Part shown: piece by piece, positions 29,180 to 37,010 of the stretch | Position numbering within the stretch: the first letter of the stretch is position 1 | Layout: each line of letters opens with the position of its first letter | Assembly (NCBI RefSeq): GCF_007713705.1 | Contig: NZ_VMSJ01000001.1 | Span: forward strand, 62,001 to 126,000 | Direction: 5' to 3' | Origin: Salinicoccus cyprini | GTDB taxonomy: Bacteria; Bacillota; Bacilli; Staphylococcales; Salinicoccaceae | DNA: 64,000 bases | Program-made: the position numbers and the translations under genes | Notes under the pieces: generated by a model | What the model saw: only the letters and a program-made list of their open reading frames with translations | Told to the model about the DNA's origin: nothing | Database searches by the model: none

Positions 29180-29998
29180 CTATAGCAGTTTTGAGGCTTT
29201 CCCCTTGAGCAGGCTTTTATTAAGAAATACCCCTAGCGCGAGAACCAAAACAGTGAATACGATTGCAAGGAAAAGGAACATGTTCATCTCCGCGAGAAAT
29301 ATTGCGTTATAGACTGAAGCACCGAGTGCACCGCCAGCCAATGGACCGAGTACCGGAACGATGCCATATGCAAAATTGGACTTGCCTTTGCCTGGAATCG
29401 GCATGATGAAGTGGGCAAGTCTTGGACCGAGGTCACGTGCCGGGTTGATGGCATAGCCTGTTGTACCACCGAGACTGAGACCGATTGCTGTAATCAGGAA
29501 GCCGACGATCAGCGGGTTCAGACCTTCTGTAAAATCGTTCGCTCCGATGAACAGCAGCCCCATCACAAGGATGAAAGTACCGATGATCTCACTGACGAAG
29601 TTGGACACGTAGTTCGGCAGTGCTGGCCCGGTCGAGAATACGCCGAGTTTAGCACCCGGATCTTCTTCAGCTTTGAAGTGCGGCATGAAGTGCAGCCATA
29701 CGAGGAAAGCTCCGAACATGGCGCCGAGTACTTGTGCGATGATGTATGGGATTACCATTCCCCATTCGAACGTGCCTGCAAAAGCAAAGCCGAGTGTAAC
29801 AGCCGGATTGATGTGTGCACCTGAGACCTGTCCGACAGCATAGATTGCGAATGTTACCGCAAATCCCCATCCGAATGCGATAACGACCCAGTCGGCCCCT
29901 TTTGCCAGAGATCCCTTCAGATTGACGTTGGCAACAACGCCGCCCCCGAACAGGATCAGAATGGCCGTACCGATAAATTCTGCAATGTAGACATTCAT
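29180..29998 (-). CDS. glpF: Glycerol uptake facilitator (aquaglyceroporin)
   Basis: Six-span channel protein of 272 residues. The two half-helix motifs are intact: HINPAVTLG (Asn64-Pro65-Ala66) and AINPARDLGPR. The Asp after the second NPAR marks glycerol channels rather than water channels. First gene of glpFKD, behind a leader that carries a conditional terminator. AGGAGTG precedes the ATG. Confidence 0.95.
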   Translation of the reverse strand: MNVYIAEFIGTAILILFGGGVVANVNLKGSLAKGADWVVIAFGWGFAVTFAIYAVGQVSGAHINPAVTLGFAFAGTFEWGMVIPYIIAQVLGAMFGAFLVWLHFMPHFKAEEDPGAKLGVFSTGPALPNYVSNFVSEIIGTFILVMGLLFIGANDFTEGLNPLIVGFLITAIGLSLGGTTGYAINPARDLGPRLAHFIMPIPGKGKSNFAYGIVPVLGPLAGGALGASVYNAIFLAEMNMFLFLAIVFTVLVLALGVFLNKSLLKGKASKLL

Positions 29999-30040
29999 TG
30001 CAAATCACTCCTTTGTTTGTTTGTTGGCTAATAAAACATA

Positions 30041-30083
30041 AAAAAACCCACACTGATAGCTATGTACAAGCTATAAATGTGGG
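30041..30083 (-). terminator. Leader terminator of glpFKD, target of GlpP antitermination
   Basis: Read on the minus strand, CCCACA and TGTGGG close a long stem with an inner TAGCT/AGCTA pair, followed by seven T, within the untranslated leader of glpF. In B. subtilis GlpP with glycerol 3-phosphate lets transcription pass such a leader; glpP lies next door here. Confidence 0.8.
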
Positions 30084-30116
30084 CTCTGTTTCTCCGTGTC
30101 CTATTAACTTATCCTT

Positions 30117-30145
30117 AATCTACCTTAAAATGATAGCGCTGTCAA
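30117..30145 (-). promoter_or_regulatory. glpFKD promoter
   Basis: On the minus strand TTGACA and TAGATT are 17 bp apart. The expected start gives a leader of roughly 110 bases that contains the GlpP-type terminator. Confidence 0.75.
30131..30144. promoter_or_regulatory. cre site (CcpA) over the glpFKD promoter
   Basis: TGATAGCGCTGTCA differs from the cre consensus TGWAANCGNTNWCA at one position. It overlaps the -35 and spacer, so CcpA would repress glycerol genes when sugar is available. Confidence 0.65.
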
Positions 30146-30161
30146 CACCTGTTATGCATCA

Positions 30162-30710
30162 TCACATATGATTGTCCGGACTGAACCAGAGTTCCGTCTT
30201 GCTCGTAGTCACATATTTTGCGCCGGCAGCAATCGCATCATCGACTTCCCGCTGTGTCTCGATCAGCCCGCCGGCTATGACTTCGGCATCCACTTCCTGC
30301 TTGAACAGGTGGATCACCTTCGGTACAACGCCCGGCAGTATCTCGATCAGTTTCGGCTCGGACTGTCTGATGAGTTCGATGCTTTTTTCAATGGCTGATG
30401 AATCGATGACGAATACACGCAGTATCGTCTCCATGCCGAGCTGGTTGGCTTTCTTGATGACACGACCGCGTGTCGTGACAATGCCGGTCGGCTTGTACTT
30501 CTGATGGATGAATTCAAGCGATGCGGTATCCACGGAAAGACCTTTGATCAGATCCAGATGCAGATAGACATCGAACCCATGCTTCTTGATGGTGGTGAGG
30601 TGGCTTTCCAGATGTCCGATATGCATGTCCAGAACGACACAGGCACGGTAGCGGCTCCCGATCAGTTTCTCGAAATCTTTCATTGAACGGATTGCAGGTA
30701 GGATTTTCAT
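30162..30710 (-). CDS. glpP: Glycerol-3-phosphate responsive antiterminator
   Basis: RNA-binding regulator that, with glycerol 3-phosphate, prevents termination in the glp leader. The 182 residues are full length for the family, with the TIM-barrel-like pattern VVLDMHIGHLES, DVYLHLDLIKGLS, GIVTTRGRVIKKA, IEILPGVVPKVI and VIAGGLIETQREVDDAIAAGAKYVTTS. AAGGTG lies seven bases before the ATG. It precedes glpF in the same direction but glpFKD has its own promoter after it. Confidence 0.93.
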   Translation of the reverse strand: MKILPAIRSMKDFEKLIGSRYRACVVLDMHIGHLESHLTTIKKHGFDVYLHLDLIKGLSVDTASLEFIHQKYKPTGIVTTRGRVIKKANQLGMETILRVFVIDSSAIEKSIELIRQSEPKLIEILPGVVPKVIHLFKQEVDAEVIAGGLIETQREVDDAIAAGAKYVTTSKTELWFSPDNHM

Positions 30711-30911
30711 GCCATTGCACCTTCATTTCTAGTTTATTGGTCCAGTTCATCATAGAGGATTGATGCGGCATTGTATAGTAATTGAAAATTCGGGTATAGA
30801 TAGTCACAATGGTGGACAGTATCCAGCATGCTGGTTGAAAGAGTGGACGGACCACCTGCATATTATTATAGAAGAAACACGTCCAATGATGCTCTCGCAG
30901 GAGGGAAATAC

Positions 30912-31997
30912 ATGAAAACATCACGCAGTAATGACATGCTCAAAAATCTGCTTGGCGTGGATCACGCCATCATCCAGTCCCCGATGGCGGGCGGCATTAC
31001 GACACTCAGGCTCGTCAGCGCCGTATCGAAAGCAGGTGGGCTTGGCATGATCGGTGCCGGCGGACTGGAACCGGAAGACTTGAGAAAGTTGATCCGGGAT
31101 CTGAAGAAGGATGCCGGAACATTCGGTGCCAATCTTTTCGTACCGTGGCAGTTCAAAGTGACTGAACAGGGGATTTCAGAAGCATATGAAGCATTGAAGC
31201 CGCTCTATGAAAGATTCGATCTTGATCAGCGCACAGTCGCCCCCGTTGCCTATGAGGATGTTGAAAATAAATTCAATGAACGGATTGAAGTGATCATCGA
31301 GGAGCAGGTCCCCGTATGTTCATTCATCTTCGGCATTCCATCCCACCAGCAGATAGAGCGTCTGAAGGAAGCGGGCATCATTCTGATCGGCACTGCGACA
31401 ACGGTCAAGGAGGCTGAAATGGTGGAGCGCGCAGGCTTTGATGCAGTCGTTCTGCAAGGGGTGGAAGCAGGGGGCCACCGGGGTTCATTTCTGGACCCGG
31501 TGGAAGATAGTCTGGTTGGTCTGATGAGCCTGATTCCGGAAGCTGCGGATCATCTGTCGATTCCGCTCATTGCCTCAGGTGGCATCATGGACGGCCGCGG
31601 CATCGCAGCAGCACGGATACTCGGTGCTGCAGGCGTCCAGCTCGGTACAGCATTCATCTCCACTGAGGAGAGCGGTGCACACGCGGTCCATAAGAATGCA
31701 CTGTCTGCCGATAGGGGTGTCCCTTCCGTACTGACACGTGTATTCACCGGACGCGCGGCCCGGGCAATCAAGAACACGTTCATCAAGGATATGTCCGAGC
31801 ATACGAAAAGAATGGTGGATTATCCTGTGCAGCGCACTCTGACGCAGCCGATACAGGATGCTTCGAAGGCGCAGAACAGTACCGACTATGCCATGCTGCT
31901 AGCCGGGCAGGGAAAAGCCATGGCGAGATACATGTCAGCTGCTGAACTCGTCCAGCAGCTGGTTGTAGAGACAGAGGAGCTCGGCATTGTCATATAG
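30912..31997 (+). CDS. Nitronate monooxygenase (2-nitropropane dioxygenase family)
   Basis: FMN-dependent TIM-barrel enzyme oxidising toxic nitronates; the physiological substrate may be propionate-3-nitronate. The 361 residues start after AGGAGGG with ATG 30912; an in-frame ATG 84 bases upstream lacks a ribosome site. Visible are IIQSPMAGG near the N-terminus, FGANLFVPW, GVEAGGHRGSF with the catalytic-region histidine, the phosphate-binding SGGIMDGRG and GTAFISTEESGAH. FabK-type enoyl reductases share this fold, but fabI is present at 54.7 kb and the motifs fit nitronate monooxygenase better. Confidence 0.85.
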   Translation: MKTSRSNDMLKNLLGVDHAIIQSPMAGGITTLRLVSAVSKAGGLGMIGAGGLEPEDLRKLIRDLKKDAGTFGANLFVPWQFKVTEQGISEAYEALKPLYERFDLDQRTVAPVAYEDVENKFNERIEVIIEEQVPVCSFIFGIPSHQQIERLKEAGIILIGTATTVKEAEMVERAGFDAVVLQGVEAGGHRGSFLDPVEDSLVGLMSLIPEAADHLSIPLIASGGIMDGRGIAAARILGAAGVQLGTAFISTEESGAHAVHKNALSADRGVPSVLTRVFTGRAARAIKNTFIKDMSEHTKRMVDYPVQRTLTQPIQDASKAQNSTDYAMLLAGQGKAMARYMSAAELVQQLVVETEELGIVI

Positions 31998-32008
31998 CAG
32001 GAACATGA

Positions 32009-32036
32009 AAAGACCCAACCGATGGTTGGGTCTTTT
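32009..32036. terminator. Bidirectional terminator between nitronate monooxygenase and yjzD
   Basis: AAAGACCCAACC and GGTTGGGTCTTT form a perfect 12-bp stem with a 3-base loop; A and T tracts flank it, so it serves both converging genes. Confidence 0.85.
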
Positions 32037-32044
32037 CGATATGA

Positions 32045-32242
32045 TCAATGATTATGCTGTGCTTCGTTCGTATCTTCCGGCTTCAGGATGAGATCCAGAA
32101 TGACGAGTGTCAACGTGATCAGTACTGCAAGCAGTACGCCACTCCATACATTGTAAGGTCCGCCGCCGCCGAGACTGTTCAGTACGAAGTTAACCATCTG
32201 TGTAAGCATAAGTGCCCAGATGAAACTGATGATATACCGCAT
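32045..32242 (-). CDS. yjzD: YjzD-like (DUF2929) small membrane protein
   Basis: Protein of 65 residues with two hydrophobic spans (ISFIWALMLTQMVNFVL and VLLAVLITLTLVILDLIL) and a short charged tail ending in His-Asn-His. Length and pattern fit DUF2929, found near fabH-fabF in Bacillaceae and Staphylococcaceae. AGGCAGGA lies before the ATG. Function unknown. Confidence 0.75.
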   Translation of the reverse strand: MRYIISFIWALMLTQMVNFVLNSLGGGGPYNVWSGVLLAVLITLTLVILDLILKPEDTNEAQHNH

Positions 32243-32337
32243 GGTCCTGCCTCCACTACAAATTTAGATAAACTAATGATAACTTAAAACACTTTCAATG
32301 TATAGTAGTAAAAGAAATAAAAAAATAGTTGTCATAT

Positions 32338-32379
32338 TTGTATGATAGAAAACAGTGTATTATAATGTAAGCGGTTACA
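32338..32379 (+). promoter_or_regulatory. Distal opp promoter with perfect cre site
   Basis: TTGTAT (32338-32343), 17 bp, TATAAT (32361-32366). Starting on the last base of the -10 is TGTAAGCGGTTACA (32366-32379), which fits the CcpA cre consensus at every position. Binding there would block transcription start. The start codon of oppD is about 270 bases further on, so the leader is long. Confidence 0.7.
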
Positions 32380-32482
32380 TATTGCCGTAAAAAAATGGAA
32401 AACAAGTTGAAATGGTTTATGCATTAGTGTATATTTAATACTCATAAATACTTAAATATTGTTGCAATTCAAAAAACGAGTG

Positions 32483-32511
32483 TTGCAAATTAATTTACCG
32501 ACACGTACAAT
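32483..32511 (+). promoter_or_regulatory. Proximal opp promoter
   Basis: TTGCAA (32483-32488) and TACAAT (32506-32511) with a 17-bp spacer. With the distal site this would give the opp operon two starts, only the upstream one having the cre site. Confidence 0.6.
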
Positions 32512-32646
32512 ATACTAAGATGATTTCATGTTCAGATGCAATTATTTGAAACTGGTACATATTTATTTTTCCGAATATTCCTTATTTTTCAGGATGAAGA
32601 TTGCACGATTTATGATATGAAACGAAGAAAGAATGGGTGAAAATAG

Positions 32647-33696
32647 ATGTCTGAAAAGCTGATAGAAGTAAAAAATCTGACAACCTCTTTTAAAATCGGG
32701 ACCAAGTACTTTCCGGCAGTCGATGATGTGACATTCAGCATCAAGCCGAATGAAGTACTTGCACTTGTAGGAGAGTCGGGCTCAGGGAAAAGTGCCACGG
32801 CATTCTCATTGATGGGGCTGCACAGAAAAGCCCGTATCGAAGGGGAGGTCAATTTTCAGGGTCAGAACCTTCTGAAACTGAATGAAGGCAAGATGAATAA
32901 AATACGTGGGGGCGACCTGGCTATGATCTTCCAGGATCCGATGACAGCCCTCAACCCACTGATGAAGATAAAGCAGCAAATTGTTGAAACGCTCAAGATA
33001 CATAATACGAAATCGAAAAGTGACCGGGACAAATATGCTGTGGAACTGCTCGATCGCGTCGGTATCCCGAGACCCGACCGTGTTGCAGAAGCGTATCCGC
33101 ATGAACTGTCCGGCGGCATGCGCCAGCGCGTCGTCATTGCAATCGCCATCGCGAACCGTCCGAAGCTGCTGATCGCGGATGAACCGACAACAGCACTCGA
33201 CGTGACAATACAGGCACAGATTCTTGACCTGATCCGGGAACTCCAGGAAGACCTGAACTCAGGCGTCCTTTTGATCACCCATGATCTTGGCGTTGTTGCC
33301 GAGATGGCGGACCGTGTCGCCGTCATGTATGCCGGGCAGATTGTCGAAGTAGCACCGGTCAGGGAACTGTTCAAGAACCCGCAGCATCCATATACGCGTT
33401 CTCTGCTGAACTCTCTGCCATCCGAAGACATGCTGGGTAAAAAGCTGCATGTCATCCAGGGTGTTGTACCGGCGCTGAACAAGATGGACCGGACTGGCTG
33501 CCGCTTTGCACCGCGCATTCCATGGATCAGTGCATCCGCGCATGAAGAGAATCCTCAGTTGCGGGAAATTGCAGACGATCACTTCGTACGCTGTACGTGC
33601 TACAAGCATTTTACGCTTGAAGGTGAATCCCGGCAGGATGTCGGTGTTGAGGAATACCAGCTTGAAACAGGCGTCAGAGGAGGCAGGGCACGATGA
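32647..33696 (+). CDS. oppD: Oligopeptide ABC transporter ATPase OppD
   Basis: One of two ATPases of a peptide importer. The 349 residues have Walker A GESGSGKS, Q-loop MIFQDP, signature LSGGMRQR, Walker B LLIADEPTTALDVT and the switch His in LITHDLGV. The C-terminal oligopeptide-binding extension (PQHPYTRSLLNSLPSEDMLG) is typical. Of the family's C-terminal Fe-S cysteines, TGCRFAPRIPW keeps one, but the CP and second positions read differently (FAPRI rather than FxxRC), and RCTCYKHF supplies two more. Stop overlaps the oppF start. Confidence 0.93.
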   Translation: MSEKLIEVKNLTTSFKIGTKYFPAVDDVTFSIKPNEVLALVGESGSGKSATAFSLMGLHRKARIEGEVNFQGQNLLKLNEGKMNKIRGGDLAMIFQDPMTALNPLMKIKQQIVETLKIHNTKSKSDRDKYAVELLDRVGIPRPDRVAEAYPHELSGGMRQRVVIAIAIANRPKLLIADEPTTALDVTIQAQILDLIRELQEDLNSGVLLITHDLGVVAEMADRVAVMYAGQIVEVAPVRELFKNPQHPYTRSLLNSLPSEDMLGKKLHVIQGVVPALNKMDRTGCRFAPRIPWISASAHEENPQLREIADDHFVRCTCYKHFTLEGESRQDVGVEEYQLETGVRGGRAR

Positions 33697-34622
33697 ACCT
33701 ATTGGAAATTAAAGACCTGAAAGTCCATTACCCGATCAAGGGCGGCTTCTTCAATACAGTAAAGGACCATGTCAAGGCTGTAGACGGAGTGAGTATCAGC
33801 ATTCCTGAAGGTACCACATACGGGCTGGTCGGCGAATCGGGTTCCGGCAAGACGACGACAGGCAAGGCTGTAATGGGTCTGAATCCTGTCACAAGCGGAG
33901 AAATCTACTTTGATGGCAACAAGCTGAATACAAAAGGGAAGTCGGTGGATGTCAGAGATGATATACAGATGATCTTCCAGGATCCATATTCATCACTCAA
34001 TCCGCGTAAACGTGTATTCGATATCGTGGCGGAACCGATCAGGAATTATCATAGACGGTCGAGGAGCGAACTCGTTCCGGAAGTTTTGAGACTGCTGGAG
34101 CGAGTCGGTCTGCCACCCGGATCCCTCTATAAGTATCCGCACGAATTTTCAGGTGGACAGCGTCAGAGAATCGGTGTGGCGCGGGCAATCGCACTGAACC
34201 CGAAGCTGATCATTGCAGATGAGCCAGTATCAGCACTCGACGTATCCGTACAGGCCCAGGTGCTCAACTTCATGCAGGATATCCAGCAGGACATGAATCT
34301 GACGATGATGTTCATCGCCCACGATCTCGGCGTCGTCAGACACATGTGCAAGCACATCGGCATCATGTATCAGGGGCGTCTTGTAGAAGAGGGGAGAGCT
34401 GAAGATATCTTCAGCAACCCTCAGCATATCTATACAAAAAGGCTGATTGCGGCAATTCCCGATACAGATGTGGATGAGATCGAAAGCAACCTTGCCATGA
34501 GACAGAAGGTCAAGGAAGAGTATGAACAGAACTTTGTCGATCATCTTGACGAAGAGGGCAGAGCTTTCCCGCTGCAATCCATTTCAGAGACGCACAGAGT
34601 CGCGCTACCGGTGAAAGGTTGA
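33693..34622 (+). CDS. oppF: Oligopeptide ABC transporter ATPase OppF
   Basis: Second ATPase, pairing with OppD. The 309 residues have Walker [26 protein letters not shown], signature FSGGQRQR, Walker [19 protein letters not shown] and the switch His in FIAHDLGVV. The start of the protein ([23 protein letters not shown]) is characteristic of OppF. It overlaps oppD by four bases and oppB follows after seven bases, fitting one transcript. Confidence 0.94.
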   Translation: MNLLEIKDLKVHYPIKGGFFNTVKDHVKAVDGVSISIPEGTTYGLVGESGSGKTTTGKAVMGLNPVTSGEIYFDGNKLNTKGKSVDVRDDIQMIFQDPYSSLNPRKRVFDIVAEPIRNYHRRSRSELVPEVLRLLERVGLPPGSLYKYPHEFSGGQRQRIGVARAIALNPKLIIADEPVSALDVSVQAQVLNFMQDIQQDMNLTMMFIAHDLGVVRHMCKHIGIMYQGRLVEEGRAEDIFSNPQHIYTKRLIAAIPDTDVDEIESNLAMRQKVKEEYEQNFVDHLDEEGRAFPLQSISETHRVALPVKG

Positions 34623-34629
34623 TGAAAAA

Positions 34630-35592
34630 ATGCTGAAATTTACTATAAGAAGACTGCTGATCACATTTCCGCAGCTCGTCGTATTGAGTGTCCTTGTTTT
34701 CATAATGGGTTCCATGATGCCCGGAGATGCACTATCCGGGCTGATTGATCCAAACATACCTGCAGAAGCAATACAGGCAAGAAGAGAAGCACTTGGCCTG
34801 GACAACCCATGGTACATACAGTACAGGGATTGGATATTCGCAATGTTCCAAGGCGATTTCGGAACATCGATCTTCCACCAGCGTCCGGTCATGGATGTCA
34901 TCGGCGATCGTCTGATGAACACAATCTGGCTGTCACTGTTCTCCACAGTACTGATCTACCTGCTCGGTCTGCCACTTGGTCTCATATCCGGTCGATATAA
35001 CGATTCTCTGCTCGATAATGCCATCACCGGCTATACATACCTTGGTTTTGCAACGCCGCAGTTCATATTCGGTCTTGTCGTCCTATGGATATTCGGCTAC
35101 AACCTTGGATGGTTCCCGACAGGCGGGTCCGTTGCACCGGGTGTGGCACCAGGAAGTCTGGACTATGTACTGAGTAAAATAAACCACCTTGTACTGCCAA
35201 GTTTTGCGATTGCGCTGATCGGACTGGTCGGTACTGTCCAGTACTTGAGAAGCGGCATCATCGAGACGAAGCAGAAGGATTTCATCATCCTTGCCCGTGC
35301 AAAAGGCGTTAAAGAATCCGCTGTATACAACAAGCACATTTTCAGAAACTCGATTCTTCCGATCGCAGCATTCTTCGGCTACGAAATCGTTGCACTGCTC
35401 GGAGGTTCCATCTTCATAGAAATGATCTACAGCTATCCGGGTATGGGCAGACTGTTCGTCGATTCCATATCCACACGTGACTTCAGCGTGGCCAACGTTC
35501 TGATCCTGCTCTATGGGTTCATGGCAATTGTAGGCGCCCTGCTGTCCGATATCATTCTGAGTATCGTTGATCCGAGGATCCGCATCAAATAA
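34630..35592 (+). CDS. oppB: Oligopeptide ABC transporter permease OppB
   Basis: Membrane permease of 320 residues with the N-terminal LKFTIRRLLITFPQLVVLSVLVF span, the extracellular segment MMPGDALSGLIDPNIPAEAI and AREALGLDNPWY-like stretch, and the coupling motif DFIILARAKGVKESAVYNKHIFRN followed by the final spans. No strong ribosome site other than GGTTGATG, so translation may be coupled to oppF. Confidence 0.93.
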   Translation: MLKFTIRRLLITFPQLVVLSVLVFIMGSMMPGDALSGLIDPNIPAEAIQARREALGLDNPWYIQYRDWIFAMFQGDFGTSIFHQRPVMDVIGDRLMNTIWLSLFSTVLIYLLGLPLGLISGRYNDSLLDNAITGYTYLGFATPQFIFGLVVLWIFGYNLGWFPTGGSVAPGVAPGSLDYVLSKINHLVLPSFAIALIGLVGTVQYLRSGIIETKQKDFIILARAKGVKESAVYNKHIFRNSILPIAAFFGYEIVALLGGSIFIEMIYSYPGMGRLFVDSISTRDFSVANVLILLYGFMAIVGALLSDIILSIVDPRIRIK

Positions 35593-35607
35593 GGAGGAGC
35601 GTATAAA

Positions 35608-36714
35608 GTGAGCAATAGAAATGACTACAATCAGAATTCCGATAATGAACGTACAGAACGAACGCGTCTCCGTCAGCAGGAGCTGGATCGGCGCAATACG
35701 GAAAGTGATGACATGCCAAGGGATGGTGATCCTTTCGAAGCCAGGTCGAATGACGACCACACATATGAAAAAGGCGACATGGACATGAGCATCAAAGCGG
35801 ACATACAGCATGGTGCTGCCGGCCACGGCGCCCTCGATTCGAAGAACCTGCCGAGAAGTACACCCGGCTGGAAGATCATCATCCAGGAAGTCATCGCCGA
35901 TAAGCTGGCTTTATTTTCACTGATCATCTTCACTATCATTACCGCCTATGTTTTCGGTCTGACGATGTTTCTCGACAGGGAGCAGATTGTCATGGTCGAC
36001 CTGTTCGCCATCAACCAGGCGCCCGATGAAACATTCAGGCTCGGTACCGACTATGGCGGTCGGGACATATTCGGTCAACTGATCATCGGAACGAGAAACT
36101 CGCTTGCAATCGGTATTCTCGTTACATTGATGAGTGTCGGTTTCGGCATCGTCTTCGGTGTGGTATCTGGCTACTTCGGTGGACAGATCGACAACATCAT
36201 GATGCGTATCGTGGACTTTTTCATGGTTCTGCCATTCCTCATGATCGTCATCGTCTTCGTTACAATCACACCAACATACAACATCTACACATTTTCTTTG
36301 ATAATGGCAGCGTTCCTCTGGACGGGTACCGCAAGGCTTGTCCGTTCACTCGCCATACAGGAACGTGAACTGGATTATATCAATGCTTCCAGAACACTCG
36401 GCAGTTCGCACGCCAAGATTGTATTTACACAGCTCATGCCGAACCTTGTCGGTATCATCATCGTCAATGGCACATTGTCGCTGGCGGCGAATATCGGTAT
36501 AGAGTCGGGGCTGTCCTTCATCGGATTCGGTTTCCCGGAAGATACGCCGTCTCTCGGTACGCTGATGGCCTATGCGACCAACGCACAGACTCTGCAGCAC
36601 AGGCCATGGATCTGGGTGCCGGCAGCAATCATGATACTTGTACTCATGCTGTGTGTCCGCAACATCGGCGAAGCGATGAGACGTGCAGGAGATGCCAGAC
36701 AGCGACAGGCTTGA
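35608..36714 (+). CDS. oppC: Oligopeptide ABC transporter permease OppC with long charged N-terminus
   Basis: Second permease, 368 residues. About 90 hydrophilic residues precede the first span: a stretch rich in Asp, Glu, Arg and Asn followed by DMDMSIKADIQHGAA. OppC proteins have a cytoplasmic N-terminal region, but usually a shorter one. After it come the first span (LALFSLIIFTIITAYVFGL), GTDYGGRDIFGQLIIGTRNSL, and the coupling segment DYINASRTLGSSHAKIVFTQLMPN. GTG 35608 follows AAGGAGGAG at good spacing, so the extension is likely translated; a later in-frame ATG would trim it. Confidence 0.92.
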   Translation: MSNRNDYNQNSDNERTERTRLRQQELDRRNTESDDMPRDGDPFEARSNDDHTYEKGDMDMSIKADIQHGAAGHGALDSKNLPRSTPGWKIIIQEVIADKLALFSLIIFTIITAYVFGLTMFLDREQIVMVDLFAINQAPDETFRLGTDYGGRDIFGQLIIGTRNSLAIGILVTLMSVGFGIVFGVVSGYFGGQIDNIMMRIVDFFMVLPFLMIVIVFVTITPTYNIYTFSLIMAAFLWTGTARLVRSLAIQERELDYINASRTLGSSHAKIVFTQLMPNLVGIIIVNGTLSLAANIGIESGLSFIGFGFPEDTPSLGTLMAYATNAQTLQHRPWIWVPAAIMILVLMLCVRNIGEAMRRAGDARQRQA

Positions 36715-36722
36715 TTTTCAGG

Positions 36723-36748
36723 GCCCCATATGAAATGGGGCTCTTATT
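36723..36748 (+). terminator. Terminator between oppC and oppA
   Basis: GCCCCAT and ATGGGGC form a 7-bp stem followed by CTCTTATTA. It separates the transporter genes from oppA, which appears to have its own promoter. Confidence 0.6.
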
Positions 36749-36909
36749 ATGAAATAAAAAGTAAGCGATTTTATTGAAATAACTAAATTTTAGGAATTAT
36801 TAACAATTAAGTGTCATAATACAAATTTATTGAAAATTTTAAACAAAACAGCATTGATATTTCAGATAATTATGATAATATTATGCATAGATGAATAAAT
36901 CACATATTT

Positions 36910-36938
36910 TTGACAAGTGATTTATTTACATATTATGG
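36910..36938 (+). promoter_or_regulatory. Probable oppA promoter
   Basis: TTGACA (36910-36915) is followed by TATTAT (36931-36936, spacer 15) or TTATGG (36933-36938, spacer 17). The surrounding 296-base gap between oppC and oppA is very AT-rich and has no other recognisable feature besides the terminator. Confidence 0.5.
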
Positions 36939-37010
36939 TACTAAGTTTCAGCCTTAAACTGAACTTGAGTATATATCAGTTTAAATTATCTAAATGAAGA
37001 GGGAGGAAGT

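Noticed and set aside
30912-31997. FabK enoyl-ACP reductase for the flavin barrel enzyme
   Set aside because: The sequence fits nitronate monooxygenase better and a clear FabI with FapR control is present at 54.7 kb.
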